DNA of 64,000 nt from Pseudoalteromonas sp. GCY (GTDB lineage Bacteria > Pseudomonadota > Gammaproteobacteria > Enterobacterales > Alteromonadaceae), in assembly GCF_016695175.1 (NCBI RefSeq), contig NZ_CP068023.1:3363501-3427500 (forward strand). The letters run 5' to 3'. Each line of letters begins with the position of its first letter. The first letter of the stretch is position 1. Position numbers and translations under genes: made by a program. Shown piece after piece: positions 1 to 8,943 of this stretch. Under the pieces are notes generated by a model. That model saw nothing but the letters and a program-made list of their open reading frames with translations. It searched no databases and had not been told where the DNA came from.

Positions 1-434
1 CACCGCTCCATGACATTGGCAAAATCAGTATTCCAGATCAAATCCTAAATAAGCCTGGAAAACTCACTGATGAAGAATGGATAATTATGCAGACCCATGC
101 GCAGCAAGGGTTTGAAATCTTAAAAAATTCAACAAATGAGATTTTGCAATGTGGCGCATTAATCGCTCATCAACATCACGAAAAGTGGGATGGTTCAGGG
201 TATCCTAGAGGTTTAAAGGGAGAGCAAATAAACATCGTTGGCAGGATCACTGCACTGGCGGATGTCTTTGATGCACTCGGGAGTGAGCGCTGTTACAAGC
301 CCGCTTGGCCACTAGATAAAGTAATAGATTTGCTAAATTCTCAGAGCGGTAAACAGTTTGAACCCAAATTGGTTGACCTTTTTCTAAAAAATCTGGAACA
401 ATTTATTGAGATACGTGACAGGTATCCTGACTAA
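1..434 (+). CDS. HD-GYP domain protein, C-terminal part (partial)
   Basis: The reading frame is open from the left edge (first full codon at base 3), so the N-terminus lies outside the window. It encodes an HD-GYP domain: an HDIGK metal-binding motif at the very start, then HHEKWDGSGYP about 55 codons later, which carries the GYP signature, and an ADVFDAL segment. HD-GYP proteins are cyclic di-GMP phosphodiesterases, usually C-terminal to a receiver or sensor domain that cannot be seen here. The metal ligands and the GYP motif are intact, so an active enzyme is likely. The target process is unknown. A LysR gene follows after about 110 bp in the same direction. Confidence 0.85.
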   Translation, partial: PLHDIGKISIPDQILNKPGKLTDEEWIIMQTHAQQGFEILKNSTNEILQCGALIAHQHHEKWDGSGYPRGLKGEQINIVGRITALADVFDALGSERCYKPAWPLDKVIDLLNSQSGKQFEPKLVDLFLKNLEQFIEIRDRYPD

Positions 435-542
435 CTTTGTAATCAGAATGTAAAAACTTCACTTTCTTTTTCCCGTTTGGTGTATTATTATTGGGAAAAG
501 ACGTAATAAATGTGTTTTAGTTGAAATTAAAAGGAATTTCAC

Positions 543-1445
543 ATGAGATTTGAACAACTCGAGCAGTTCGTAGCATTAGGTAATCTAAGACATTTTAGAC
601 AGGCCGCAGAACAAACCCAGATCAGTACTTCAGCGCTTACTCGAAGCATCCAAACCCTTGAAGATGAAATAGGTTGTGAACTCGTTAAACGCTCAACACG
701 TTCAGTAAAACTGACTGAACAAGGTGAGCTGTTCTTAAAGTATTGCAAAACAACCTTATCAGAACTTGATCTAACCAAGAAAACCATTAAGCAAAGTTTG
801 TTTGGCCGTGATAACCAAAAGTTAATTATTGGTTATACGACTCAAGCTAGCAGCATCGTGCCAGTTTCTTGCGGTCAGTTTTTAGCTCAGTACCCGAATG
901 TAAAGATCGAAATGCAGTTGCAAGATGAGTTGGAGCTTACTCGTAAGCTGCAACTTGGTGAGATTGATATCAGCGTATATTTACAAAGTGCAAATAGCAT
1001 AGTGAGTGATATTCACCTGCCTGATCAGTTAGTTTTATTTGTTTCGAGAAATCATCCTCTAGCAAATCAAGACAGCATCAGAAAAGCCGAATTAACGCAA
1101 TACCCTATGTATGGCTGCTTCTCACAGTCGAAGCAAGTACAAAGTATGCTTAATGAAGCCGTTGACTCGTTAAACAAATCAACCAGCGTTAAAATTGGTA
1201 ATATTGAACAAGTAATTGATGGTTTGAAGAATAGCAATAGCTTTGCAATTGCGAGTATCGAACATTCAAAAACTATCGCACAAGATCCTAACTTAGTTTT
1301 CTTAAAAACCAATAAGGCATTGGACAGAGAGCAATTGATTGTACAAACTAATCACCAAGTTGGTTCGAATGCGCATATAAATCACTTGCTTGAGCTAATT
1401 GAGGATGCAGCATCTTCATCTAGCAAGCAAACAGTAACTTATTAG
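543..1445 (+). CDS. LysR-family transcriptional regulator
   Basis: This 300-residue protein has LysR architecture. An N-terminal winged helix-turn-helix covers about residues 1-60 (FEQLEQFVALGNLRHFRQAA, then the recognition helix with TSALTRSIQTLE). A periplasmic-binding-protein-like effector domain follows from about residue 90. The ATG at 543 has AAAGGA upstream at workable spacing. LysR regulators usually control a divergent or adjacent gene, but here the upstream HD-GYP gene is co-directional and the downstream ubiA gene is convergent. The target and the effector therefore cannot be assigned from context. Confidence 0.9.
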   Translation: MRFEQLEQFVALGNLRHFRQAAEQTQISTSALTRSIQTLEDEIGCELVKRSTRSVKLTEQGELFLKYCKTTLSELDLTKKTIKQSLFGRDNQKLIIGYTTQASSIVPVSCGQFLAQYPNVKIEMQLQDELELTRKLQLGEIDISVYLQSANSIVSDIHLPDQLVLFVSRNHPLANQDSIRKAELTQYPMYGCFSQSKQVQSMLNEAVDSLNKSTSVKIGNIEQVIDGLKNSNSFAIASIEHSKTIAQDPNLVFLKTNKALDREQLIVQTNHQVGSNAHINHLLELIEDAASSSSKQTVTY

Positions 1446-1451
1446 TTGCTA

Positions 1452-1490
1452 AAAAACGGGCAAATAATCTGTATTACTTGCCCGTTTTTA
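1452..1490. terminator. bidirectional terminator between the LysR gene and ubiA
   Basis: The inverted repeat AAACGGGCAA/TTGCCCGTTT is flanked by an A run on the left and a T run on the right. It can therefore end both the LysR transcript (plus) and the ubiC-ubiA transcript (minus). Confidence 0.8.
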
Positions 1491-1500
1491 ATAACCTGCT

Positions 1501-2364
1501 TTAGAGCGGTACAAACCCCAGCACGACACCGACAAAAATCGCCAAACCAACATAGTTATTGTTTAAAAAAGCCCAAAAACATCTGTCTCTATCTCTGTAG
1601 CGTATGGCATATTGTTGCCTAATAAGCAGCGCAGAGGCTGCAAGTAAGCCGCACCAAAAAACGAGATTCAACTCAAACGTTACACCAACTGCCGCCATCA
1701 TCGCGATAAATGTGATGTTGAGCAACGCAATAATATGGAGATCCCATTTACCGAATAAAATCGCAGTAGACTTTACCCCTATCTTCAAATCATCATCCCT
1801 ATCTACCATAGCGTACATAGTGTCATAAGCGACCGTCCATATTAAATTCGCAACAAACAATACCCAAGCAAGCACTGGCACATTTTGATTTACTGCCATA
1901 AAAGCCATCGGTATTGCCCAGCTAAAGGCAGCCCCAAGTACGATTTGAGGTAAGTTTGTATAACGTTTCATGAAAGGATAAACAGAGGCTAACGCTAGTG
2001 CTCCAAAGGATAATGCAATGGTTTGCCAGTTTAAAAAAAGCACCAGAATAAAAGCGATTACAACCAAAAAGGCAAATAGTCCTAGCGCTTCTTTACTCGT
2101 CACGGCCCCCCTTGCAAGCGGTCTTGTCGCCGTACGCTTTACAGCCCCATCAACCTTGCGATCGGCAAAATCATTGATAACACAGCCCGCACTGCGCATT
2201 ACAAACACACCGAGTGCAAAAATAACAATAAGCCAAATACTTGGAACACCTTCAGCTGCAAACCACAGTGACCAAAGCGTTGGCCACAATAATAGTAAAG
2301 TCCCGATTGGCTTATCTAATCGCATAAGTTGGCTGTAAGCCTGCCATTTCTGGTGGTCAATCAT
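1501..2364 (-). CDS. ubiA: 4-hydroxybenzoate octaprenyltransferase UbiA
   Basis: UbiA is an integral inner-membrane enzyme that attaches the polyprenyl chain to 4-hydroxybenzoate, the second step of ubiquinone synthesis. The sequence closely resembles E. coli UbiA. It has the two aspartate-rich prenyl-diphosphate motifs (NDFADRKVD near residue 64 and MVDRDDDLKIG near 185) and many hydrophobic segments. I chose the ATG at 2364 (287 residues) because GGAAAG lies just upstream. A GTG at 2391 in the same frame would add nine residues. The gene overlaps the end of ubiC by 8 bp, so translational coupling is likely. The octaprenyl donor could come from IspB, encoded at about 31.4 kb. Confidence 0.95.
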   Translation of the reverse strand: MIDHQKWQAYSQLMRLDKPIGTLLLLWPTLWSLWFAAEGVPSIWLIVIFALGVFVMRSAGCVINDFADRKVDGAVKRTATRPLARGAVTSKEALGLFAFLVVIAFILVLFLNWQTIALSFGALALASVYPFMKRYTNLPQIVLGAAFSWAIPMAFMAVNQNVPVLAWVLFVANLIWTVAYDTMYAMVDRDDDLKIGVKSTAILFGKWDLHIIALLNITFIAMMAAVGVTFELNLVFWCGLLAASALLIRQQYAIRYRDRDRCFWAFLNNNYVGLAIFVGVVLGFVPL

Positions 2365-2890
2365 AAAAGCTTTCCGATATAAAGACTTCACAAACTAAAA
2401 TCTTTGCTTTGCCGTTTTTAAACCAGCTTCTTCTAGCAAATAAACTCTCTGGGGCGACGCCAGTTGTGGGTGCCATAAGTTCAATCAGCGCCGGATAGTC
2501 GGAAGTAGATAAGCGAAGATACTCAAGGGTTCCGCGCTGCCAATTTGAATCAGTAAACAGTAACTCACCCAAAGGTGTCTCACCAATTGCATCCATTCCG
2601 ACAATACATGCTTCCTCATTGAGCCAACTCTGTCCAAATACAGCCACTTTACCATTACAATTCAACGTTACTTCTCGGCACCAAACCTGTTCAGAAAGCT
2701 CCATACGTAACGCATTTGGTACACAGCTAAACCCATTGGCAAGCACAGTCACTGAAAACTTATCACAAGCTTCTTTTAGTTTTGCGGTTAGAGATTGGGT
2801 CTCTAGTAAGTAAGGAGAAAGTGCTGGCTCAACATCCACCAACTGTGTGTTCTTCAGCCAAGGGAGCTCTAAGGGTAATTGCAAAGGCAA
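2357..2890 (-). CDS. ubiC: Chorismate lyase UbiC
   Basis: This cytoplasmic enzyme of 177 residues removes pyruvate from chorismate to give 4-hydroxybenzoate, the first committed step of ubiquinone synthesis. Family features include the PLGELLFTDSNWQRG region in the middle and a C-terminal RRSWF...LVCEVF segment that contains the conserved glutamate. It is the first gene of a ubiC-ubiA operon and overlaps ubiA. Length fits the family (about 165 residues in E. coli). Confidence 0.92.
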   Translation of the reverse strand: MPLQLPLELPWLKNTQLVDVEPALSPYLLETQSLTAKLKEACDKFSVTVLANGFSCVPNALRMELSEQVWCREVTLNCNGKVAVFGQSWLNEEACIVGMDAIGETPLGELLFTDSNWQRGTLEYLRLSTSDYPALIELMAPTTGVAPESLFARRSWFKNGKAKILVCEVFISESFYD

Positions 2891-3041
2891 CGTTCTATTT
2901 CCGTTTTAAAAATCCGCGGTCATAATAGCAGAGCAGAGGCTTTCTAAAAAGTTTATGTTTGTATTGAAGCTACCTGTAAAATCAACGCAATTATGTATAA
3001 ACTAAGTAAAAAGTAATTTGTATTAGGATACCTAATTAAAC

Positions 3042-3437
3042 ATGAGACTGTTGGCTGTTGTACTCACATTATGCATTGCATTAACCACGGCTTCCCCTGT
3101 AAAAGCGGACTCAACTATTGGGTATTACGGATTTGAGCCAGATATCATCACAAACTACATAGGTCAATCCAACAAAAAGCTCGGTTATGTCCGTGTTACC
3201 GTTGACCTAATGTTGAATGACGTTGCAAATATTGCCGTAGTTGAACACCATACACCTTTACTAAGAGATGCAATCGTACAGATCCTGAGTAAAGAAAACG
3301 AAGAAACCATTAAGTCATTGACTGGCAGAGAAGAAATCAGAAAACGCTGTGCTGAAAAGCTAAAAACACTGTTAAAAGAAGAAACTGGGCAGGAAATTGT
3401 TCGAGATGTGCTTTTTACTAAATATTTATATCACTAA
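3042..3437 (+). CDS. FliL-like secreted protein
   Basis: This 131-residue protein starts with a signal peptide (MRLLAVVLTLCIALTTASPVKA) rather than the usual FliL transmembrane anchor. The rest matches the FliL periplasmic domain: a YVRVTVDLML strand, a HTPLLRDAIVQIL helix, the EEIRKRCAEKL helix and a C-terminal VLFTKYLYH in place of the common DVYFTRFVIQ ending. FliL proteins associate with the flagellar stator. No flagellar genes are nearby, so this is likely a stand-alone paralogue or an unrelated periplasmic user of the fold. It is a single gene, divergent from ubiC. The family call is fairly confident and the role is not known. Confidence 0.75.
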   Translation: MRLLAVVLTLCIALTTASPVKADSTIGYYGFEPDIITNYIGQSNKKLGYVRVTVDLMLNDVANIAVVEHHTPLLRDAIVQILSKENEETIKSLTGREEIRKRCAEKLKTLLKEETGQEIVRDVLFTKYLYH

Positions 3438-3456
3438 CTGAATCAACTCACACAAG

Positions 3457-3482
3457 AACTCGGAAGCGCTTGCTCCCGAGTT
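3457..3482. terminator. hairpin between the FliL-like gene and glpG
   Basis: The inverted repeat AACTCGG/CCGAGTT with a small inner AGC/GCT stem sits between two convergent genes. No clear U tract follows on either strand, so termination activity is uncertain. Confidence 0.45.
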
Positions 3483-3493
3483 AGGATACATAA

Positions 3494-4321
3494 TTAATTG
3501 TTTTCTTTGAGCAGCCTGTTGATAGGCCAAAATACCGCAACCAACATACCTGATAGCAATCCGAACAAATGCGCCCAGTTAGCCATGTTGATGAAAAACA
3601 TATCCGTAAATCCAAACAGCATCCAAAGCAGCATAAAACCAATAACAGGCTTAGAGACCAAAGCGGCTCCCGCAGGATTTCGATGACCAATTACCCAGCA
3701 AAAGCCTAGTAGTCCGTAGACCACGCCACTTAGTCCACCAAAATTAGCGTCAACAAATAGGAACTGCATAAAATTACTGGTTAAGCCAGTTACAAAGTAG
3801 ATGCAAACTAACGCCCAGAGTCCTAGTTTCTCTGAAATCTGCGCTCCAAGGTGAAGCCACCAGCTTAAATTAAAAATCAAATGTATGGCGCTAAAATGTA
3901 TGAGTGTAGGTGCTATCCAAGTCCAAGGTTTATCTAGGGAGAAGCGTAGTGCAGAAAAGATGCCATTGGCGTCACCAAATAACATGGCGACAAAAATAAT
4001 AATACTGACACCAAAAACGCTCTGTAATAACCAGTTTAATCCCAAAAAGCGCCGTGCTAAGTTTAAGTTTTGGCCTTGGTAGCTAAATAACCCCTGTGTA
4101 CTTCCTGTTTGCCAAGAAGCCGCTTGATATAACTCTGCCTCGGGTTGCTCCAAAAACGTTTGCCAAAGACGCATAGCAAGCGCTTCATCACCACGCTCTA
4201 GCCAAACTTCAACTTGTTGCCCATCGTGACTTTGCAAAACACAATAAATCCCTTGCGTCTTAAAATAATCGACTGCACCTTGTGCTAGTCGTGCATTGTG
4301 ATAATGGGCTATTAACTTCAC
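3494..4321 (-). CDS. glpG: Rhomboid intramembrane serine protease GlpG
   Basis: GlpG cuts transmembrane substrates inside the inner membrane. This protein (275 residues) has the N-terminal cytoplasmic domain (about 1-85) and then a six-helix rhomboid core. The catalytic dyad is Ser198 (in GGLSGVVYG) and His251 (in NWAHLFG). The oxyanion and support residues are His147 and Asn151 in HFSAIHLIFN. The glpE stop codon overlaps the glpG start by 4 bp (ATGA), so the two are co-translated, as is common for glpE-glpG. The physiological substrate is not evident. Confidence 0.94.
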   Translation of the reverse strand: MKLIAHYHNARLAQGAVDYFKTQGIYCVLQSHDGQQVEVWLERGDEALAMRLWQTFLEQPEAELYQAASWQTGSTQGLFSYQGQNLNLARRFLGLNWLLQSVFGVSIIIFVAMLFGDANGIFSALRFSLDKPWTWIAPTLIHFSAIHLIFNLSWWLHLGAQISEKLGLWALVCIYFVTGLTSNFMQFLFVDANFGGLSGVVYGLLGFCWVIGHRNPAGAALVSKPVIGFMLLWMLFGFTDMFFINMANWAHLFGLLSGMLVAVFWPINRLLKENN

Positions 4322-4635
4322 TTTTCAATCTCGTTTGGCAACTCACTTGCCCACTGCGTAAAACCGCCATCCATACTGTAAACATCTTCAAAGCCTTGCT
4401 CTACTAGATAGTTGGCCGCGCCTTGTGAAGAGATACCGTGATAACACACCACAACAATGGGTTGGTCAAACTCTTTCTCCTGCATAAAATGCGCAAGATT
4501 AGCATTAGATAAATGTTCAGCCCCCGGAATATGCCCTTGTACAAAAGTATTTTCATCACGGATGTCTGCTATCACAACATCATCATTGCCTAAAAGCGCT
4601 TGTGTGTCTGCTACTGAAATATGTTTAAAAGACAT
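4318..4635 (-). CDS. glpE: Thiosulfate sulfurtransferase GlpE (rhodanese)
   Basis: This is a single-domain cytoplasmic rhodanese of 105 residues, the family's usual length. The active-site loop CYHGISSQG carries the sulfur-accepting Cys64. Flanking elements match E. coli GlpE (ADIRDENTFVQGHIPGA and YSMDGGFTQW). It transfers sulfane sulfur from thiosulfate to acceptors such as cyanide or thioredoxin in vitro, and its role in the cell is unclear. It is translationally coupled to glpG. The glpD gene of the enterobacterial cluster is absent here. Confidence 0.93.
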   Translation of the reverse strand: MSFKHISVADTQALLGNDDVVIADIRDENTFVQGHIPGAEHLSNANLAHFMQEKEFDQPIVVVCYHGISSQGAANYLVEQGFEDVYSMDGGFTQWASELPNEIEK

Positions 4636-4652
4636 GTGTTATCCATTTAAAA

Positions 4653-4699
4653 CTAAAAAAATAAAAGACGGCTTAAGCCTTATCGACCTAGCCGTCTTT
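4653..4699 (-). terminator. Rho-independent terminator of kbl-tdh
   Basis: Read on the minus strand, AAAGACGGC pairs with GCCGTCTTT and is followed by a long T-rich tract (bases 4653-4663 on the plus strand are nearly all A). It separates tdh from glpE-glpG. Confidence 0.85.
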
Positions 4700-4740
4700 C
4701 TATTATAACTACTCATTCATGCACTAAGCAAAGTTGAGCA

Positions 4741-5766
4741 TTAATCCCAATTCAGAATAACTTTACCTGATTGCCCTGAAATCATCGTATCAAAGCCAGT
4801 CTGGAAGTCATCAACATGGAACTGATGTGTAATGATTGGATCAAGATTTAAGCCTGACTGGATCAAACTTGCCATTTTGTACCAAGTTTCAAACATTTCA
4901 CGGCCGTAAATTCCCTTGATCACTAGACCCTTGAAGATCACTTGGTTCCAATCCACCGCCATATCAGAAGGAGGAATGCCCAGCATTGCAATCTTACCAC
5001 CATGGTTCATGCTGTTTAACATGCCTTTAAATGCAGAAGGAACACCTGACATTTCAAGTCCAACATCGAACCCTTCTGTCATACCAAGGTCTTTCATGAC
5101 AGTTTCTAGGCTTTCGCTCGCAACATTTACTGCTCGTGTAGCACCCATTTTAGTGGCAAGTTCAAGGCGATATTCGTTTACATCTGTGATCACCACATGA
5201 CGCGCACCAACGTGTTTGGCCACCGCCGCAGCCATAATACCAATTGGGCCAGCACCAGTAATGAGTACGTCTTCACCAACTAAGTCAAACGACAATGCGG
5301 TGTGCACTGCATTACCGAATGGGTCGAAGATAGAAGCGAGTTCGTCAGAGATGTTATCAGGGATCTTAAACGCATTATAAGCAGGAATAACCAGATATTC
5401 TGCAAATGAACCTTCGCGGTTAACGCCTACCCCAATGGTGTTACGGCATAGATGGACACGACCTGCACGACAATTACGACAATGACCACATGTGATATGA
5501 CCTTCACCAGACACTCGGTCGCCAATGCTAAAACCACGCACTTCTTGGCCCATATCGACCACTTCACCTACGTATTCGTGTCCCACAACCATTGGAGTTG
5601 GGATCGTGTTTTGTGCCCACTCATCCCATTTGTAGATGTGTACGTCGGTACCACAAATTGCTGTTTTACGGATTTTGATCAATAGATCGTTGTGCCCTAC
5701 TTCCGGTTTTGGCACATCCGCCATCCAAATTCCTTCTTCAGCTTTCAACTTGGATAATGCTTTCAT
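4741..5766 (-). CDS. tdh: L-threonine 3-dehydrogenase
   Basis: Tdh is a zinc- and NAD-dependent medium-chain dehydrogenase that oxidises threonine to 2-amino-3-oxobutyrate, the substrate of the neighbouring Kbl. The protein has 341 residues, as in E. coli. Visible residues are the catalytic zinc ligands Cys38, His63 and Glu64, the structural zinc cysteines 93, 96, 99 and 107, and the NAD-binding GAGPIG motif. It lies 44 bp downstream of kbl in the same operon and ends at a strong terminator. Together they convert threonine to glycine and acetyl-CoA. Confidence 0.97.
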   Translation of the reverse strand: MKALSKLKAEEGIWMADVPKPEVGHNDLLIKIRKTAICGTDVHIYKWDEWAQNTIPTPMVVGHEYVGEVVDMGQEVRGFSIGDRVSGEGHITCGHCRNCRAGRVHLCRNTIGVGVNREGSFAEYLVIPAYNAFKIPDNISDELASIFDPFGNAVHTALSFDLVGEDVLITGAGPIGIMAAAVAKHVGARHVVITDVNEYRLELATKMGATRAVNVASESLETVMKDLGMTEGFDVGLEMSGVPSAFKGMLNSMNHGGKIAMLGIPPSDMAVDWNQVIFKGLVIKGIYGREMFETWYKMASLIQSGLNLDPIITHQFHVDDFQTGFDTMISGQSGKVILNWD

Positions 5767-5810
5767 AGTATTCGCTCGTTAGCTGCACCAGCTTAATGCC
5801 GGTGGCAAAA

Positions 5811-7007
5811 TTAAATGACGCCTAGGTCTTTACCAATACGGGTAAAGGCTTCGATTGCTTTGTCTAGCTGCTCAGTCGTATGCGCAGCTGATATTTGTGT
5901 TCTGATCCTAGCTTGACCTTTTGGCACGACAGGATAAGAGAAACCGATCACATAGATCCCTTCAGCTAGCAGTCTGTCAGCCATTTCTGAGGCTACTTTA
6001 GCATCGCCTAACATAACCGGAATAATAGCGTGATCTTTACCCGCACAAGTAAAGCCAACAGCTTCCATCTTAGTACGGAAGTACGCTGCGTTATCCCATA
6101 GTTTAGCACGTAGGGCATCGCCTTCTTTCATCATGTCTAGTACTTTGATTGAAGCAGTAACAATTGAAGGCGCTAGCGAGTTTGAGAATAAATAAGGGCG
6201 TGAACGCTGACGTAACCACTCTACGATTTCTTTCTTACCAGAGGTATAACCGCCCGACGCACCGCCAAGCGCCTTACCAAGCGTTCCTGTAATAATATCC
6301 ACTCGGTCTAATACACCACAGTATTCCGGTGTTCCGCGGCCATTTTCACCAACAAAGCCCACCGCGTGTGAATCATCAACCATCACTAATGCATCGTACT
6401 TATCCGCTAAGTCACAAACCGCTTTTAAGTTACAAATAACGCCATCCATTGAGAATACGCCATCGGTGGCGATAAGCTTGGTTTTCACACCGGCTTCATC
6501 AGCTGCTATTAACTGCTGCTCAAGATCAGCCATATCGTTGTTAGCGTAGCGGAAACGCTTAGCTTTACATAAACGCACACCATCAATGATAGAAGCGTGA
6601 TTTAATGAGTCCGAGATAATTGCATCTTCAGGGCCTAAGATAGTTTCGAATAAACCAGCATTGGCATCAAAGCATGAAGAGTAAAGGATAGTATCTTCTG
6701 TTTCTAGAAATTCACTGATCTTTGCTTCAAGCGTTTTGTGAATATCTTGCGTACCACAGATAAAGCGCACTGACGCGACACCAAAACCATGGTCATCAAG
6801 GCCGCCCTGCGCCGCTTTAATTAGCTCTGGGTGATTCGCCAAACCTAGATAGTTGTTTGCACAGAAGTTAATTACACTTTCGCCAGTCGATACTGCAATT
6901 TCAGCTTGCTGCTGAGAAGTGATAATACGCTCTTTTTTATATAATCCTTCAGCTTTTACTTCTTCAATTTGTTGCTGAAGCTGGCTGTAGAAGGCCGATG
7001 CTCTCAT
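5811..7007 (-). CDS. kbl: 2-amino-3-ketobutyrate CoA ligase
   Basis: Kbl is a pyridoxal-phosphate enzyme of the alpha-oxoamine synthase family that cleaves 2-amino-3-ketobutyrate with CoA to glycine and acetyl-CoA. The length is 398 residues. The PLP lysine is Lys245 in [10 protein letters not shown], and DDSHAVGF holds the cofactor-binding aspartate and histidine. The ATG at 7007 is preceded by GGAGAC. It is the first gene of kbl-tdh. The upstream 200 bp contain an AATTGG/CCAATT palindrome that could be an operator. Confidence 0.97.
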   Translation of the reverse strand: MRASAFYSQLQQQIEEVKAEGLYKKERIITSQQQAEIAVSTGESVINFCANNYLGLANHPELIKAAQGGLDDHGFGVASVRFICGTQDIHKTLEAKISEFLETEDTILYSSCFDANAGLFETILGPEDAIISDSLNHASIIDGVRLCKAKRFRYANNDMADLEQQLIAADEAGVKTKLIATDGVFSMDGVICNLKAVCDLADKYDALVMVDDSHAVGFVGENGRGTPEYCGVLDRVDIITGTLGKALGGASGGYTSGKKEIVEWLRQRSRPYLFSNSLAPSIVTASIKVLDMMKEGDALRAKLWDNAAYFRTKMEAVGFTCAGKDHAIIPVMLGDAKVASEMADRLLAEGIYVIGFSYPVVPKGQARIRTQISAAHTTEQLDKAIEAFTRIGKDLGVI

Positions 7008-7112
7008 CTGGGAGTCTCCATTTTTTGCACGGTGATAGTAAGCTACGTATCGCCATAGGCGGTTGTCATTCTCACTATCAGAAGTTAACGCTTGTGCTAA
7101 TTAGCTCAAGTT

Positions 7113-7130
7113 AATTGGAACGTACCAATT
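7113..7130. promoter_or_regulatory. palindrome upstream of kbl-tdh, possible operator
   Basis: AATTGGAACGTACCAATT is an 18-bp sequence with perfect 6-bp arms, about 105 bp upstream of kbl in the kbl-gmhB gap. No regulator can be named. The operator role is inference from position only. Confidence 0.3.
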
Positions 7131-7221
7131 CAATCATACCTGGTACATTAAAAGATATCTTTATTTTAAAAGGTTCACACAATAAATGCACGATTTGCGA
7201 CAACTGGCAGCAAACTTTATT

Positions 7222-7776
7222 TTACTCAGACACACATAGTACGGCTGGTACCTCCGCCAACGAAGCACATACTTTATCCGCGAGCTGTTGTTGCTCTTGA
7301 CTAAAACTCTGCCCAGACTCAACTAAAATGGCTGTTTTTACGCCAGCGGCGCGGGCAGCCTTGATGTCTGAGACTTTATCACCAATCATAATACTTTGCG
7401 CAGGATCCAAGTCATGCTCAGCTATCGCTTGCAGCAGCATCCCGGGTTTTGGTTTACGACAGTCACACTCTACTTTATATGGGCCTTGTGCCTTTTCAGG
7501 GTGGTGAGGACAAAAATAAACACCAGCGATGTCAACACCATGCGCCATAAACTGCGCGCACATCCACTCGCTTAACGCGTGAAATTGTGCTTCATTATAG
7601 TAACCTCGGCCAATGCCCGACTGATTCGTCACGACCACAATTTTATAACCGGCTTTGCTAAATGCTTGGCAGGCACTGAATACCCCATCGATAAACTCAA
7701 AATCCGCGATTTTATGAACATAGGCGTGATCTTTATTAACAACGCCGTCTCTGTCTAAAAATACAGCCTTATGCAT
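7222..7776 (-). CDS. gmhB: D,D-heptose 1,7-bisphosphate 7-phosphatase GmhB
   Basis: GmhB is a HAD-superfamily phosphatase that removes the 7-phosphate from D-glycero-D-manno-heptose 1,7-bisphosphate during ADP-heptose synthesis for LPS core. The 184-residue protein has the HAD motif DRDGVVNKD (Asp8 and Asp10), the TNQSG loop, the GDKVSD motif and the GmhB zinc site (CPHHPE followed by CDCRKPKPG). Its start overlaps the end of the upstream heptosyltransferase gene by 8 bp, so the pair is co-translated. Confidence 0.93.
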   Translation of the reverse strand: MHKAVFLDRDGVVNKDHAYVHKIADFEFIDGVFSACQAFSKAGYKIVVVTNQSGIGRGYYNEAQFHALSEWMCAQFMAHGVDIAGVYFCPHHPEKAQGPYKVECDCRKPKPGMLLQAIAEHDLDPAQSIMIGDKVSDIKAARAAGVKTAILVESGQSFSQEQQQLADKVCASLAEVPAVLCVSE

Positions 7777-8836
7777 TAGTCACGATCCCCTGCTCTTTTG
7801 TTACCCGCTCAAACATCGCAATTACGGCTTCAACGGAAATTTGAGACATGAGTTCGCTACCTTTTACCCGTGTTCCCCAGGGCAATTGCTCAGCAGTTTT
7901 ACCCTTTTGCGCAATGAGGTTTTGATGATAAACCTCAACTACATAGTCTTGATACAGATATGGCCCTGTGCGAGTTGGGTTGGAGTGAGCATATAAACCG
8001 ATCACCGGCGTTCCAACTGTCACAGCCATATGAGCAGGCCCGGTATCAGGTGCTAACACCAATTCGGCTTGCTCCAGTACACAAAGTAGAGTTTTCAAAT
8101 CAGTTTTTCCCACTAAGTTTAATAACTCAGCTTGGCTGTGTTGTTGAATTTCGGCTGCTAAGTTTTGCTCAAGTTCCGTTGGGCCACCCGTTATCACCAC
8201 CTGAAACCCCAATGCAGCAGCATGATCTGCAACCCTCGCATAACGCTCAGGAAGCCAATTGCGCTCGGCTTTACTTGCCGCAGGCGATATCACAAAAACC
8301 TTGCCTTCAGGTAATAGCGATTTTGCCGCAGCTCGATGAGCTGCCGTCACTGGCATCTGCCATGTTGGCTCACCGCACTCAGCACCAATTGCACGGGCAA
8401 AGTTTTGGAAACCCTCGAGCACATGTGGCGACTGTTGAGGTGCGATCCGCTTATTAATAAACAAACTGTGTAACTCTTTAGAGCGCCCTTTATCAAAGCC
8501 TATTTTTTGCTTTGCAGGAATAACTCGCGCAACAAGGTTGGCTCTTAACGCAACCTGCATATGTAGTAATACGTCAAACTTTTGCCCTTTGAACTTTGCC
8601 TTTAACGCCTTGAGCGCGGCTTTACCCTGCTTTTTGTCAAATACGACGAGCTCAACACCGGGTAGGTCAGCCAGCAACATGGCTTCCACTTTACCTATCA
8701 CCCACGTTATTTTCGCTTGCGGATGTGCGCGTTGGATCGCCTGTACAGCACTCACTGCATGGCACACGTCGCCAATCGCAGAAAGTCGCAAAATACAAAT
8801 AGAGGTCAAGGATTTGCTCAAAACAATAGTTCTCAT
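7769..8836 (-). CDS. Glycosyltransferase family 9 (LPS heptosyltransferase-like)
   Basis: The protein matches the GT9 family of ADP-heptose:LPS heptosyltransferases. It has an N-terminal LRLSAIGDVCHA phosphate-loop-like start, a FVISPAASKAERNWLPERYA segment in the middle, and the donor-site LVLAPDTGPAHMAVTVGTPV near residue 270. I chose ATG 8836 (355 residues). A TTG at 8848 would add four residues, and the family usually starts closer to the LRLS motif. It overlaps gmhB, which supports a role in heptose addition to the inner core. Whether it is a WaaC-like, WaaF-like or later heptosyltransferase cannot be settled here. Confidence 0.85.
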   Translation of the reverse strand: MRTIVLSKSLTSICILRLSAIGDVCHAVSAVQAIQRAHPQAKITWVIGKVEAMLLADLPGVELVVFDKKQGKAALKALKAKFKGQKFDVLLHMQVALRANLVARVIPAKQKIGFDKGRSKELHSLFINKRIAPQQSPHVLEGFQNFARAIGAECGEPTWQMPVTAAHRAAAKSLLPEGKVFVISPAASKAERNWLPERYARVADHAAALGFQVVITGGPTELEQNLAAEIQQHSQAELLNLVGKTDLKTLLCVLEQAELVLAPDTGPAHMAVTVGTPVIGLYAHSNPTRTGPYLYQDYVVEVYHQNLIAQKGKTAEQLPWGTRVKGSELMSQISVEAVIAMFERVTKEQGIVTNA

Positions 8837-8943
8837 GGAAAGTAACAAGCGCTTGATCTTAAATTAATCAAACAAGTTTGCAAGTTTCACTGAGGGTGAA
8901 AAATCGTTAGAATGTCACAATTGACTCTTAAGAATCCTATATT

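Noticed and set aside
7115-7300. A 61-residue plus-strand frame upstream of and into gmhB
   Set aside because: It overlaps the 3' end of gmhB out of frame and has no homology or start signal.
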